From Halobaculum limi (GTDB lineage Archaea; Halobacteriota; Halobacteria; Halobacteriales; Haloferacaceae): a stretch of DNA of 64,000 nucleotides. Positions 43,732 through 52,519 of this stretch are shown piece by piece (within the stretch, counting starts at the first letter, position 1; every line of letters begins with the position of its first letter). The DNA lies in NCBI RefSeq assembly GCF_029490015.1, contig NZ_CP120468.1, forward strand, positions 1,550,001-1,614,000. The letters are read 5' to 3'. The notes under the pieces were generated by a model. That model made no database searches and was not told the origin of the DNA. It worked only from the letters and a program-made list of their open reading frames with translations. The translations under genes and the position numbers were made by a program.

Positions 43732-45156
43732 TTGCCACGGCAAATAAAAGTCCTCTATTCAGTTTTATTTTTAACCTTTGGGGCCCTCGTTTCATATCAG
43801 GCCTGGCTCCCAACGAGAGCAACGTCGGATGAGCGCTTCGCATCATATAGCATTCACAATTTGCTCTCTCAGAACCATTTGTATACTAATACTGGTGTGA
43901 GCTATAGCAACGGCAACCTGTATCAAATATTTTCATCGGTAGCTCTCAAAGTTACAGGACTGAATTACCCTGCTACAGACCTATTGTCACCAACGATCGG
44001 TGTCTTAGTATTCGCGCTAATCACTTCTCTTCTAATCACTATCCATAATCGGGAATCAAAAACAAGAAATTGGTGGGTAGCAGTGATAATCCCAGCAGGA
44101 ATCTTAGTTTTCCCAGGGTTCGTGTCTCGACTTTTGGAAACAAGTCATAAAGCAATTACATTCACATTTGTTTTTGCCAGCCTCTATCTTGTGATTCGTC
44201 TAAGAGACGACCGAAGATTTAGTATTCTTTTTCTATCGCTCGCATTGTGTATCGGCCTGACAAATTATGTGTGGGGAATCGTGTACGGATCGATGCTCGT
44301 GTTGTTTGCAGTGGGATATCATCGATACTGGATCTTCGATCATATCGCAGTTGCCGTTATACCTGTCTCAGTTGCAGTCGTTGCACCACTTTACTTGCCA
44401 TCAATCAGCTGGAACATCAACTCAACTGTGAGGATTACTCGAGCAATCCGTGGACTTCAAACGGCCAGTCCTAAAGGTGCAGGAGGAACAGGCGCACTAC
44501 AGGGATGGCCAATATTCTCTATCGGAGGAATTAGTGTGAATATATGGTTTGTTTTTGTTATTGGTATTATGGCGATTTCAATCATCTCACTATTTGTTGG
44601 TTTTTTAGTATTGCACCGGTTGAGAATGCCAGAGGTTTCAAACCTTGATACCGGAATGTTTGGTATGTTCCTATGGAGTTCGGCAATTTTAATTGCACTT
44701 CTTGCTGCCGGGAATCTTGCAACTTTAAAGCGTGTTATTATTATTCCAAGCATTTTGAGCTTACTTTATTTATCCACCAGAATTTCTATCGGCTCACTGT
44801 ATAATGGGGTTAGTTTCACGAAGCGAGGCCAGTCACAGATATTCACCGTACTGGCGATTATTCTATTGATTTCTGTACCACTAGCAAGTCCCAGACTCGC
44901 ACCGCATGGTGATATTTCGCCTTACAACTTCTATGCCGATGAAGCAAACGTGGAGTCTATTGAATGGATAGCTGAATCTAGTTCTAGTTGTCTGGCTGCG
45001 GATGAAAAATTAGACGCGTACGTAAGTGGAAAAATGTACAATGTCAATATTCCAGTTATTGAACCAAGCGTAAACTCTACTCAGGTATATGATAGTGGAG
45101 GGACGAACCAGTTGACCTGCGAACAAGACATTCCAAAGTGGGCATACTGGGTGTAA
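43732..45156 (+). CDS. Polytopic membrane protein of the glycan island
   Basis: The protein has 474 residues from TTG 43732, the only start near the beginning of the first membrane helix. About ten membrane segments are followed by a short exposed C-terminus with three cysteines. RATSDERFASYSIHNLL with an early Asp-Glu pair and a loop of aromatic residues recalls GT-C type glycosyltransferases or glycan polymerases, but the match is weak. Base composition is AT-rich like its neighbours. Candidate roles are oligosaccharide polymerase or lipid-linked sugar transferase. Confidence 0.7.
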   Translation: MPRQIKVLYSVLFLTFGALVSYQAWLPTRATSDERFASYSIHNLLSQNHLYTNTGVSYSNGNLYQIFSSVALKVTGLNYPATDLLSPTIGVLVFALITSLLITIHNRESKTRNWWVAVIIPAGILVFPGFVSRLLETSHKAITFTFVFASLYLVIRLRDDRRFSILFLSLALCIGLTNYVWGIVYGSMLVLFAVGYHRYWIFDHIAVAVIPVSVAVVAPLYLPSISWNINSTVRITRAIRGLQTASPKGAGGTGALQGWPIFSIGGISVNIWFVFVIGIMAISIISLFVGFLVLHRLRMPEVSNLDTGMFGMFLWSSAILIALLAAGNLATLKRVIIIPSILSLLYLSTRISIGSLYNGVSFTKRGQSQIFTVLAIILLISVPLASPRLAPHGDISPYNFYADEANVESIEWIAESSSSCLAADEKLDAYVSGKMYNVNIPVIEPSVNSTQVYDSGGTNQLTCEQDIPKWAYWV

Positions 45157-45273
45157 AGATCAGGTTGTATGCTCTGATGAGCGTCAAGTGCCTAAAATAT
45201 CTATAATCCACAGAGATCATCCAAAATTGCTCAACCGAAAGAAGAATTAACTAGCTCGTATGCTAAGAAGATA

Positions 45274-46425
45274 GTGCGTATCTGTTTCATCTCTAACGTT
45301 GTCTATCCATTCATCACCGGTGGCGCTGAAAAACGGATCCACGAAATCAGCCAGCGTCTTGCCAACGAAGGCCACGATGTCACGATCTACGGCCGTCACT
45401 ATTGGGATGGACCGAAAGAAGCACGCTACGGCGATGTGCGACTCCGAGCAGTCGCACCCGCCCAAGATCTCTACACAGACGATCGTCGCTCAATCACTGA
45501 GGCCATTGATTTCTCTGCGCGACTCTTCCCATCGCTCGCAAAGCACCTCCAGCGTGGAAGACACGACCTCGTGGTCGCCTCCGTCTTCCCGTACTTCCCC
45601 GTGCTCTCCTCTAAGCTCGCCACACTTGGCACGGACACACCCATTGTAACGACGTGGCACGAAGTGTGGGGCGACTACTGGGACGGCTATCTCGGTCGGC
45701 TTGCTCCCTTCGGGAAGGCAGTCGAACACTTGACCGCCAGAACCCCACAGCATCCAATCGCGGTGTCGGGAATCACGGCAGACCGACTCGCAGAAGTTGG
45801 TCCCGATAGAAATGAGATCGAAGTCGTCCCGAACGGGATCGATGTTGAAAAGATACAGAACGCGGCACTCCCCGAAGAACACGGAGAGCAAGACTACGAC
45901 GTGCTCTTCGCGGGGCGACTCATCGCCGACAAGAACGTCTCGCTTCTCTTAGACGCTTTCAATAGGGTCGCCGACGAATACGATGCGACACTTGGAATCA
46001 TTGGTGATGGTCCCGAGAAAGAACGACTCGAACAGCAATCTGCGAATCTCAACCACACCGACCAAATTGAGTTCCTAGGATTTCTCGACGAGTACGAGGA
46101 TGTTCTTGGACATATGCGCGCGGCCTCGGTATTTGCCTCACCGTCGACACGAGAAGGATTCGGGATTACGTTCGCCGAAGCGATGGCAGCTGATTGTACC
46201 GTCATCGCGGCTGAGCACCCAGAGAGTGCTGCAAGTGAGGTCATAGGGGACTCAGGATACCTCGCTCAGCCAACTGTCGACTCGGTCACTGAAATGCTCT
46301 CGAAAGCACTGGACGGGGAACGACCACCACAAAGCCCCACTGAACGAGCCTCGCATTATGACTGGGATGCCGTGGCTCAGCAGGCAGAAGACGTGTACTT
46401 ACGTGCGATTACCGGAGATTGGTGA
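45274..46425 (+). CDS. GT4-family glycosyltransferase
   Basis: The protein has 383 residues from GTG 45274. The GT-B fold is shown by RICFISNVVYPFITGGAEKR with the glycine-rich acceptor loop, VEVVPNGIDVEKI-like linker residues, YDVLFAGRLIADKNVSLLL and the donor motif STREGFGITFAEAMAADC. Its GC content is visibly higher than that of the genes at 36.5-45.1 kb, so it marks the right border of the AT-rich island. It is probably part of the core N-glycan pathway. Confidence 0.9.
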   Translation: MRICFISNVVYPFITGGAEKRIHEISQRLANEGHDVTIYGRHYWDGPKEARYGDVRLRAVAPAQDLYTDDRRSITEAIDFSARLFPSLAKHLQRGRHDLVVASVFPYFPVLSSKLATLGTDTPIVTTWHEVWGDYWDGYLGRLAPFGKAVEHLTARTPQHPIAVSGITADRLAEVGPDRNEIEVVPNGIDVEKIQNAALPEEHGEQDYDVLFAGRLIADKNVSLLLDAFNRVADEYDATLGIIGDGPEKERLEQQSANLNHTDQIEFLGFLDEYEDVLGHMRAASVFASPSTREGFGITFAEAMAADCTVIAAEHPESAASEVIGDSGYLAQPTVDSVTEMLSKALDGERPPQSPTERASHYDWDAVAQQAEDVYLRAITGDW

Positions 46426-46552
46426 CTCACGTAGAAAGCACCGTAGTGAACACACCGAAAAAGACGAAACAGGGTGTGCCTCCCGCGATACTCCTATTAA
46501 TTACCGAAGGCAGAAGCAGAGAAGCTCGTGAGATATTCTAAACAGGGAGCGG

Positions 46553-46801
46553 TTAGACCGTCGCCGTCACAATCATATTGCTACCCTGCAGTGATGCGTC
46601 GACGAGTGTTACACCCCACCCTGCGAGCGTCTGAAGGACATCGGTTGGGACCACTCCCCGCGAGAGCGTCGCTTCAACGGTCCAGTTGGTGTGTGGTCCT
46701 ACATTCGGTGCACACACATCCACACCGAGGACGCACTCACACTGTGCCAGCGCATTCGCCACATTATGTACGTGTATCCGATCGCGAACGGTACACGACA
46801 T
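46553..46801 (-). CDS. Small cysteine-containing hypothetical protein
   Basis: The protein has 82 residues from ATG 46801 (46819 possible). It carries CECVLGVDVCAPNVG in the middle and a C-terminal beta-like VTLVDASLQGSNMIVTATV. No known family is recognised. It lies downstream of another small Cys-rich gene on the same strand, 112 bases away. Confidence 0.5.
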   Translation of the reverse strand: MSCTVRDRIHVHNVANALAQCECVLGVDVCAPNVGPHTNWTVEATLSRGVVPTDVLQTLAGWGVTLVDASLQGSNMIVTATV

Positions 46802-46913
46802 TAGCGTACCTCTCTGCAAGAACCATCACACCGAGCACACAGCGCTGCATCTATCGATCCACGTAGCAGCACTCGCCGACACAGTATACACTGTGTCCCG
46901 TATATGCGAACAC

Positions 46914-47162
46914 TCATTCCTCACTCCACGACCAACGAAAACTGTCAAGCGTACACTCGGCGGTGCTCACACGGGCAACTGATTCACTCGCGCAAGCCTC
47001 ACGGGACGTGTTCGTCGCACAGAAGCATTCAAAACACGGGAGAATATCCGACCGAACGGTAGGATTCTCGCCATCTACTCCCGGGCAGAATATGTTCTCG
47101 TGGCGGCAGGCAGTCGGTTCATCGTCGCTAGCTATTTCAGTCGGAGTTGTGTCTGTTTGCAT
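46914..47162 (-). CDS. Small cysteine-rich hypothetical protein
   Basis: The protein has 82 residues from ATG 47162. It has eight visible residues of Cys/His type, including CRHENIFCPG and CFECFC, suggesting metal binding. It is divergent from the winged-helix gene at 47317, and the two share a 154-base promoter region. Function unknown. Confidence 0.5.
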   Translation of the reverse strand: MQTDTTPTEIASDDEPTACRHENIFCPGVDGENPTVRSDILPCFECFCATNTSREACASESVARVSTAECTLDSFRWSWSEE

Positions 47163-47283
47163 GGGTTCCTTCTCTCTGTAGAACACCCACCGCCCACCTG
47201 CTCCAACAGGGGGCATTTCACCAGTCTCAGTGGCTGGCTGTGGTGTATGTTCGTAGTAGACCCTTGTTCCGGAGAACCCATAA

Positions 47284-47307
47284 AACTATTGAAGCGCAGA
47301 AATAGTT
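47284..47307. promoter_or_regulatory. Inverted repeat upstream of winged-helix gene
   Basis: AACTATT (47284-47290) and AATAGTT (47301-47307) form a perfect 7-base dyad with a 10-base spacer, ending 9 bases before the ATG of the regulator. Autoregulation is a reasonable inference. Confidence 0.45.
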
Positions 47308-47316
47308 AGTAGTAGT

Positions 47317-47544
47317 ATGAACGCCGAAAAGGCCGCAGGGCGACAGAAAGTCAGTGACGATCAAGTTGTTCAGTTGTTCCGTGACGCACATCAGCCGATC
47401 CGAACCGCGGGCGATCTCACAGAACAGTTGCCCATCACCCGTCAAGCTGTGAATAAGCGGCTCAGGCGGCTCGCATCACGAGGCCTTCTCTGCCGACGAA
47501 AAGTCGGTAGCTCCGCTGTCGTGTATTGGTTGCCAGACCGCTAG
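47317..47544 (+). CDS. Winged-helix DNA-binding protein (paralogue A)
   Basis: The protein has 75 residues. It is a single winged helix-turn-helix: VSDDQVVQLF, AGDLTEQLPITRQAVNKRLRRL as the recognition region, then a wing and strand GLLCRRKVGSSAVVYWL. It is clearly paralogous to the convergent gene at 47541-47789; the two share the four bases CTAG as overlapping stop codons. It probably regulates the neighbouring small genes or itself. Confidence 0.8.
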   Translation: MNAEKAAGRQKVSDDQVVQLFRDAHQPIRTAGDLTEQLPITRQAVNKRLRRLASRGLLCRRKVGSSAVVYWLPDR

Positions 47545-47789
47545 TCGAGATCGGCTGGTGCTGCCAGCTTTCTGCCAGCAGGGGTGATCCAGTAGACACG
47601 TGCTGCACCGCCTACCTTTCGGCTTTCGAGGTACCCAGCCTCGACAAGGGATTTGAGCCGCTTGTTTACCCCTTGTTGGGTCATTTCGATTTGATCGGTG
47701 AGTTCACCCGCAGTGACGATTGGGTCCGGAGCAAGAGCGACGAGTTGGAGAATCTGCTCGTCTGAGACCTTTGGATCCGGACCGGGCAT
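47541..47789 (-). CDS. Winged-helix DNA-binding protein (paralogue B)
   Basis: The protein has 82 residues from ATG 47789. It shares KVSDEQILQLVA, TAGELTDQIEMTQQGVNKRL and SRKVGGAARVYWI with paralogue A, plus a short C-terminal extension. The two genes converge with a 4-base overlap of their ends. It is probably a small transcription regulator of plasmid or element origin. Confidence 0.8.
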   Translation of the reverse strand: MPGPDPKVSDEQILQLVALAPDPIVTAGELTDQIEMTQQGVNKRLKSLVEAGYLESRKVGGAARVYWITPAGRKLAAPADLD

Positions 47790-47867
47790 ATGTATCGAAT
47801 CACCATAGCACCGAGTAAAATTCTGTGTGATTGCCATCTGTTGATACGCATCACCGTTTATGCGCAA

Positions 47868-48252
47868 CTACTAAGTGGTGGCCATCCCTCGAGAGTGTAC
47901 GCGACGCTCCACGGTGAGGCCGCCCACAAGAAGGGCGGCCGGTGTCATAGCACCGACCGCCGTGTGAGGTCGCTCAGCCAGAGCAACATGCACTATTCTC
48001 ACCTCGCACGGCTTCAACATACCGAACAGAATGACCGCAACACCGCATCACCACAGCCGACGCCACCCCAGCGGGCTGTGAATAAGGCGGTCGCGGTCCA
48101 CGCCATAACTCGCGTCGACACGGCGATCCCCACCGCACCCGCCAAACTACCCGGTTCACACCGAACGTACACACGGTCGCACACAGCGACCCAGTAGTCA
48201 GCCACCGAGCGTACCGCTCCGACACCCACCAGCCACAGCGACAGCCATCGAT
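47868..48252. other. Intergenic region with two adjacent stem-loops
   Basis: GGCCGCCC (47918-47925) pairs perfectly with GGGCGGCC (47933-47940) around ACAAGAA. It is followed at once by GGCCGGTG with CACCGACC (47937-47958), 7 of 8 pairs; the two stems are mutually exclusive because they share GGCC. The rest, 47960-48252, shows no convincing gene. The elements could lie in the leader of the gene at 48253 or be a remnant of a mobile element. Confidence 0.4.
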
Positions 48253-49056
48253 ATGTCCACAGAATCCACCACCGAGCAGATTGCCGATCTCACCGACCTC
48301 ATCGCAGAACAGCGCACCATCATCGAAGAGCAACGCGAGATCATCGACGAACAAGCCGTACAGCTCGCCCAGCAACACAACGAGGTCACCTCCAGACTCG
48401 ACGATCTCGAGGCCGTCATCACTACGACCGATATCGACGAGCGATTCGAACGCCTCGAACGTCGCGTCGATATCAAACACGAACGGCATCTCTCACGAGT
48501 CGACACCATCCTCGTTGGCGACGAGTCAGGCTACCTGACTGACGAGCAAGAGACGTTCCTCGCTGACCACGATTCAGTGCTCGACTGCTTACAGACACTC
48601 ACGGACGAACTCACGCAGTCGACCACCACGAACACACCAGCAGCAGCCACCACCCGCCTCCGTCGGATCCTCGAATCGGTTGCTGACTCAGTCGGCATCG
48701 ACACTGACGATGCACTTGGCGGCGCCGGTGAAGACACACTCACGAGATTGCTGCGTTACGGCCCGAGTGACATCACAGACAGAGTCTATGCTGTTCACAA
48801 CAGAGCCAGAGACCTGTTGAGCCATATCGGTGAGTGGGGTCACACAGTCAAGGACGCCTACGGACGTCGTGTCACAATCACCGCCGCAGTGGTCAAAGAG
48901 AAGTTGAGCCTCAAACGAGGTGAGCAACTCACCTCCACAGAGGTGCGCCGCATCTTCGAGAAACTCGAAGCCCTCGCCGCGGACTCACCACGTGAGGTTC
49001 GCGCTGATACAGGCGGGCGGTCACCGAACCGCCTGTTGATCCGACTACCCGAATAG
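48253..49056 (+). CDS. Coiled-coil protein, unknown function
   Basis: The protein has 267 residues from ATG 48253. The N-terminal ~75 residues form a heptad-patterned coiled coil (IIEEQREIIDEQAVQLAQQ), followed by a helical middle and a C-terminal ~90-residue domain with a winged-helix-like pattern (DAYGRRVTITAAVVKEKL and TSTEVRRIFEKLEAL). The C-terminus is basic near RSPNRLLIRLPE. This resembles small DNA-binding proteins of haloarchaeal plasmids and integrated elements. Specific role unknown. Confidence 0.72.
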   Translation: MSTESTTEQIADLTDLIAEQRTIIEEQREIIDEQAVQLAQQHNEVTSRLDDLEAVITTTDIDERFERLERRVDIKHERHLSRVDTILVGDESGYLTDEQETFLADHDSVLDCLQTLTDELTQSTTTNTPAAATTRLRRILESVADSVGIDTDDALGGAGEDTLTRLLRYGPSDITDRVYAVHNRARDLLSHIGEWGHTVKDAYGRRVTITAAVVKEKLSLKRGEQLTSTEVRRIFEKLEALAADSPREVRADTGGRSPNRLLIRLPE

Positions 49057-49390
49057 CTCAAGACTGACAGCTGGTGGCAGCCGGTCAAGCCACTACCCCT
49101 GTCAGCGGCCACGCAATCGCAGTCACACAGCGACCGAGCAACACACCATCCGCGGACTGATCGCCCACGTCGACCCACGTATGAGGGGTCGACTACTGGT
49201 GGGTGCGTCGAACAGTGCGGCGGTCGGCGGCGGTCTGTGGGTCAGTGCGAGAATTGTGTGGGCTACCACCAGGTGTCAGCGTCGTCCACGACGGCGAAGA
49301 CATCCCAGCAGATCCGTGGTACCGCCTCCTGAGGAAGGGGCCTTTCCACTCCCACCTGACAGACGCTGCATCCAGCGGCTCATAGACCTC
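49057..49390. other. Intergenic region with a possible small ORF
   Basis: A plus-strand frame at 49203-49385 encodes up to 60 residues; its last ~40 (GLPPGVSVVHDGEDIPADPW) look protein-like, but the start is uncertain and no family is recognised. It could be a small gene or the tail of a lost one. No other feature is seen. Confidence 0.3.
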
Positions 49391-50242
49391 TCACTTCAGA
49401 ACCATAGCGACACGCTGGGCGAGTGTACTCCGGAGTTCCCCGATGTCGAACGACGTCCCGTTGTGCGTGAGTCGCCCGAAATCATCCCGCAACGCTTGAT
49501 CCAACACTGCATCGGTCACCATCGACACACTCAGCGACGAACCACCCTCCTCAACAATCGACGTAAGCACCGAATCTGCTGCCACCGTCGCGGCATACTC
49601 ATCCACGGACGATTCGATCGGAGCTATGTGCGGTGGCTCCCCCGTATACTCGCTCGCGATCTCCCGCGCGATGCCACCGCCTTTCTTGCGATACAGCACC
49701 CCGTAGGCAGTCCCCTCACCCCACTGTGTCTCTGGGGTTTCCTTCCCATCCACGCCGATATCGCGCACGTGGACTTCCGTATCGATTGTCGGCAGGGTCG
49801 CGAGCCCGAGGGCCTCGAACACCTGCTCCAGTTCGTGCGGAAGGAACGTGGAGCTGGGATACTCGATGTCGACGCCGACGACTGATGGAGCCAGGTCCCA
49901 GTCATACCCTCTGTGGCGTCGGTGGACGGCGAGACACCAAATCGTCACACTCTCCGGGTCAGCAAGGGCGGCTTGGAAGGCACTTCGATCGAAGTGCTGG
50001 TGGATGTACCGAACGGCGAAGCCATATTCGGGTTGTACTCGCTCAGCGTGAACCCACTGACGTGACGCTTGACCCCTACTCGGGTCCGTAAACGCAAACA
50101 GGAGACGTCCATCAGCTCCAAGTCGCAGTCCGAATGGTGTGCCATCGACATACTCGTGAACCCATACGTGACCTGTCGCGAGAAATTCGTCGCTGACTGC
50201 CGCGAGTGAAGGAAGATAGAACCCATCTGGCGAGCCAGACAT
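49391..50242 (-). CDS. RNA-ligase/nucleotidyltransferase-like protein with degenerate motif I
   Basis: The protein has 283 residues from ATG 50242; a GTG at 50290 would add 16. The pattern of a covalent nucleotidyltransferase is visible. HVWVHEYVDGTPFGLRL stands where motif I (KxDG) belongs, but Tyr31 replaces the catalytic Lys. The motif IIIa/IV-like GYDWDLAPSVVGVDI and a motif V-like GVLYRKKGGG (about 181-190) follow at the right spacing. The C-terminal ~90 residues are helical. It may be a catalytically dead ligase-like protein or use a different nucleophile. It stands alone between gaps, in an accessory region. Confidence 0.55.
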   Translation of the reverse strand: MSGSPDGFYLPSLAAVSDEFLATGHVWVHEYVDGTPFGLRLGADGRLLFAFTDPSRGQASRQWVHAERVQPEYGFAVRYIHQHFDRSAFQAALADPESVTIWCLAVHRRHRGYDWDLAPSVVGVDIEYPSSTFLPHELEQVFEALGLATLPTIDTEVHVRDIGVDGKETPETQWGEGTAYGVLYRKKGGGIAREIASEYTGEPPHIAPIESSVDEYAATVAADSVLTSIVEEGGSSLSVSMVTDAVLDQALRDDFGRLTHNGTSFDIGELRSTLAQRVAMVLK

Positions 50243-50692
50243 ACGTGAGTCAACGGTTGACCCGTACTTGAGTGTGGCCTCGGCCAGCACGCTCCAGTCA
50301 GTGACCTCTCAAACACTGATCGTGCAGGACAACGAGGACGGTCGGTGATTCCACCGTTTTGAGTTCGACGTCTCTGATGACGCATCATCTCCGGTAGCTC
50401 GACGTCGAGCACTGGGAGCCACACAATGGATCGTCAATTCCTCACCCAGGCCAGTGGGTGGATTCGTCGACTCACCCCGTCGAGAGAGCATCCTAAGAAT
50501 GCGAGCTTGAGTGTTGTTGTGTGATTCAACACCACTCCAAATATGTCATCTTTCAAGCGCTTTCCGGGCAGGTGCGGAACCGAGCCGGATACCCCGATCG
50601 AACCGACCGCTGCTTCACCACCAGTGACAACAGTTAAAATCCAAGCCAATTGTTCCGGAACGGCTTAGGGACCGGCCTTGCAAGGCATCGCT
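50243..50692. other. Intergenic region before the sugar nucleotidyltransferase
   Basis: No gene is seen in these 450 bases apart from a possible 16-codon extension of the RNA-ligase-like gene. TTAAAAT near 50634-50640 may be the TATA box of the rightward gene. The palindrome GTTCCGGAAC (50652-50661) lies where transcription would begin. Confidence 0.35.
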
Positions 50693-51904
50693 GTGCAGAC
50701 AGTCGTCCTCGCTGCTGGCCAAGGAACACGGATGCGGCCCCTCACAGACCGCCGGCCGAAGCCGATGCTTCCAGTCGCCGGGAAGCCACTGGTTTCACAC
50801 ACTGTTGACGCCGCGGTCGCTGCTGGGGCCTCACGTCTCGTTATTGTTGTAGGGTATGAAGCAGCAGACGTTCGCGAATATTTCGGTGACTCTGTCCAGG
50901 ACGTCCCAGTCGAGTTTGCGGTACAAGAGCAGCAGCGCGGGACTGCTGATGCAGTCCGTGCTGCCCAGCCCCACCTCGAAGAGGGCCCATTCGCTGTCGT
51001 CAACGGCGATGCGCTGTATGACGAGCCCTCGCTAACGACGCTGTTCGAGACAGCGCCCTCGGTCGGCTCCTATCGCGTCTCGAATCCCTCTGCCTACGGC
51101 GTGTTACACACGGCTGACGACAACGAAAATGGAACTCGTGTCACTGGCGTCGTCGAGAAGCCGGCTGACCCGCCCTCGGATTTGATCAATGCAGGCGCGT
51201 ACGTCTTCCCCGCAGAGGCACAGGAGTGGCTCGATGTCGGTGAAAGCGAGCGTGGTGAACTCGAACTCACGGATGTCTTAGAACAGGCGTGTTCCAACGA
51301 CACCGTCACCGCGGTCCCATTCGAGCGTTGGCTCGACGTTGGACGACCGTGGGAACTGCTTGAGGCAAACGAATGGAAACTCGCAGAGCTTGACCGCCGC
51401 ATCGAGGGCGATGTCCACGAAGACGCTGAGATCCGTGGCGACGTCGTCGTCGAAGCAGGCGCCTCCGTCGATGCAGGTGTCGTCATTGAGGGTCCGGCGC
51501 TGCTCGAAGCAGAGGCGAGTGTTGGACCGAACGCGTACGTTCGTGGGTGTACCCACCTTGGGACTGGCGCATCGGTCGGCCACAGCGTCGAGATCAAAAA
51601 CAGCGTGCTGATGGAGGATGCAACTGTTGGCCATCTGTCGTACGTCGGCGACAGCATCCTCGGTCGCGACGTGAACTTTGGCGCTGGGACTACCGTTGCG
51701 AACCTACGTCACGATGATAAACCAGTCCAAATGCTGGTCAAGGGAGACCTCGTCTCGACAGACCGGCGTAAGTTCGGTGTTGTCTGTGGAGATGGCGTAA
51801 AAACTGGGATTCAAACGACGCTCAATGCGGGCGTCAAGCTGGGGAGTGATGAACGAACCATTCCTGCTGAGCGAATCCTTCGCGACCCGGCACAAGGCGA
51901 ATGA
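50693..51904 (+). CDS. Bifunctional-type sugar-1-phosphate nucleotidyltransferase (GlmU/AglF-like)
   Basis: The protein has 403 residues from GTG 50693, which begins the signature QTVVLAAGQGTRMRPLTDRR; a TTG at 50678 is in frame but adds no conserved sequence. The N-terminal nucleotidyltransferase domain has LAAGQGTRMRPL and KPMLPVAGKPL. From about residue 245 onward a left-handed beta helix of hexapeptide repeats occurs (IRGDVVVEAGASVDAGVVI). It makes a UDP- or dTDP-sugar for glycan synthesis; the sugar cannot be specified. It probably works with the epimerase at 54331 and the glycosyltransferases of region 4. Confidence 0.88.
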   Translation: MQTVVLAAGQGTRMRPLTDRRPKPMLPVAGKPLVSHTVDAAVAAGASRLVIVVGYEAADVREYFGDSVQDVPVEFAVQEQQRGTADAVRAAQPHLEEGPFAVVNGDALYDEPSLTTLFETAPSVGSYRVSNPSAYGVLHTADDNENGTRVTGVVEKPADPPSDLINAGAYVFPAEAQEWLDVGESERGELELTDVLEQACSNDTVTAVPFERWLDVGRPWELLEANEWKLAELDRRIEGDVHEDAEIRGDVVVEAGASVDAGVVIEGPALLEAEASVGPNAYVRGCTHLGTGASVGHSVEIKNSVLMEDATVGHLSYVGDSILGRDVNFGAGTTVANLRHDDKPVQMLVKGDLVSTDRRKFGVVCGDGVKTGIQTTLNAGVKLGSDERTIPAERILRDPAQGE

Positions 51905-52014
51905 CAACTTGAGACATCGCTAACTAGGTGAGTGACCGTACGGCAGACCTTCGAATTCAGTTAGCAAAAGACGCCCCGGGGGCGTGTTCTCCCCAGCGAC
52001 GGGCGCTGGTCGGA

Positions 52015-52140
52015 CTACGAGTCGTCACCAACGGAACCCCCACACACCTCACACAGGTTTGACTGCCAGGGGACAGTTGCGATGACGGGCTGGTCTTCAT
52101 CACACTGAGGGCAGTACTCAGTCGAGTCACTGCCGGGCAC
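52015..52140 (-). CDS. Small zinc-ribbon protein (41 aa)
   Basis: The frame runs from GTG 52140 and encodes 41 residues with CPQC, then 16 residues later CEVC, a two-knuckle zinc ribbon, in an Asp/Glu-rich frame. The longer reading frame in another phase over the same bases is Arg/Ser-rich and has no such pattern. It is equal in length to the zinc ribbon at 34204-34329. Function unknown. Confidence 0.6.
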   Translation of the reverse strand: MPGSDSTEYCPQCDEDQPVIATVPWQSNLCEVCGGSVGDDS

Positions 52141-52519
52141 AGCAGCAACCTATTTTGTTTACTCATTGATTAGTTTATCCCCCGACAGGATTCGGAGGAT
52201 GTCACTGTCTAGTTAATTTCCTGAGCTGGCGTTCTTCCGTCGAGCGATAGACGCTGAATTAGCTGAGAGAGAGCAAGTGTCTAGTTGGACGTGATTACAC
52301 GATAATCACGACCACCTTGACTCACCCCGACGCCATCGGGTAAGCACGAATGTTGCCATCGACTCAGAACGGCGCTTCCCCCAAGGGAGAGCCGCCGAGA
52401 CCGGGCTGCGAGTTTGCTGTAGCTCCGCACAGCAACGTCGAAGAACTAGCGGAATACCAGGGTTCGATATAAGACGAATAACATCAATCTATATCGGGAT
52501 GAGGCGTGAACAGTAACGT
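52141..52519. other. Intergenic region with the promoter of the HTH gene
   Basis: A TATAT element at 52490-52494 lies 28 bases before ATG 52520, consistent with a leaderless transcript. No gene is recognised in the remainder. Confidence 0.4.

Noticed and set aside
47790-48197. Plus-strand frame of 135 codons across the hairpin region
   Set aside because: His/Arg/Thr-rich composition without family resemblance; the hairpins and lack of coding character argue for non-coding DNA.
49181-49885. Plus-strand frame of 234 codons overlapping the RNA-ligase-like gene
   Set aside because: It is Arg/Pro-rich and antisense to a gene with recognisable motifs. Only the small frame at 49203-49385 was kept as a possibility.
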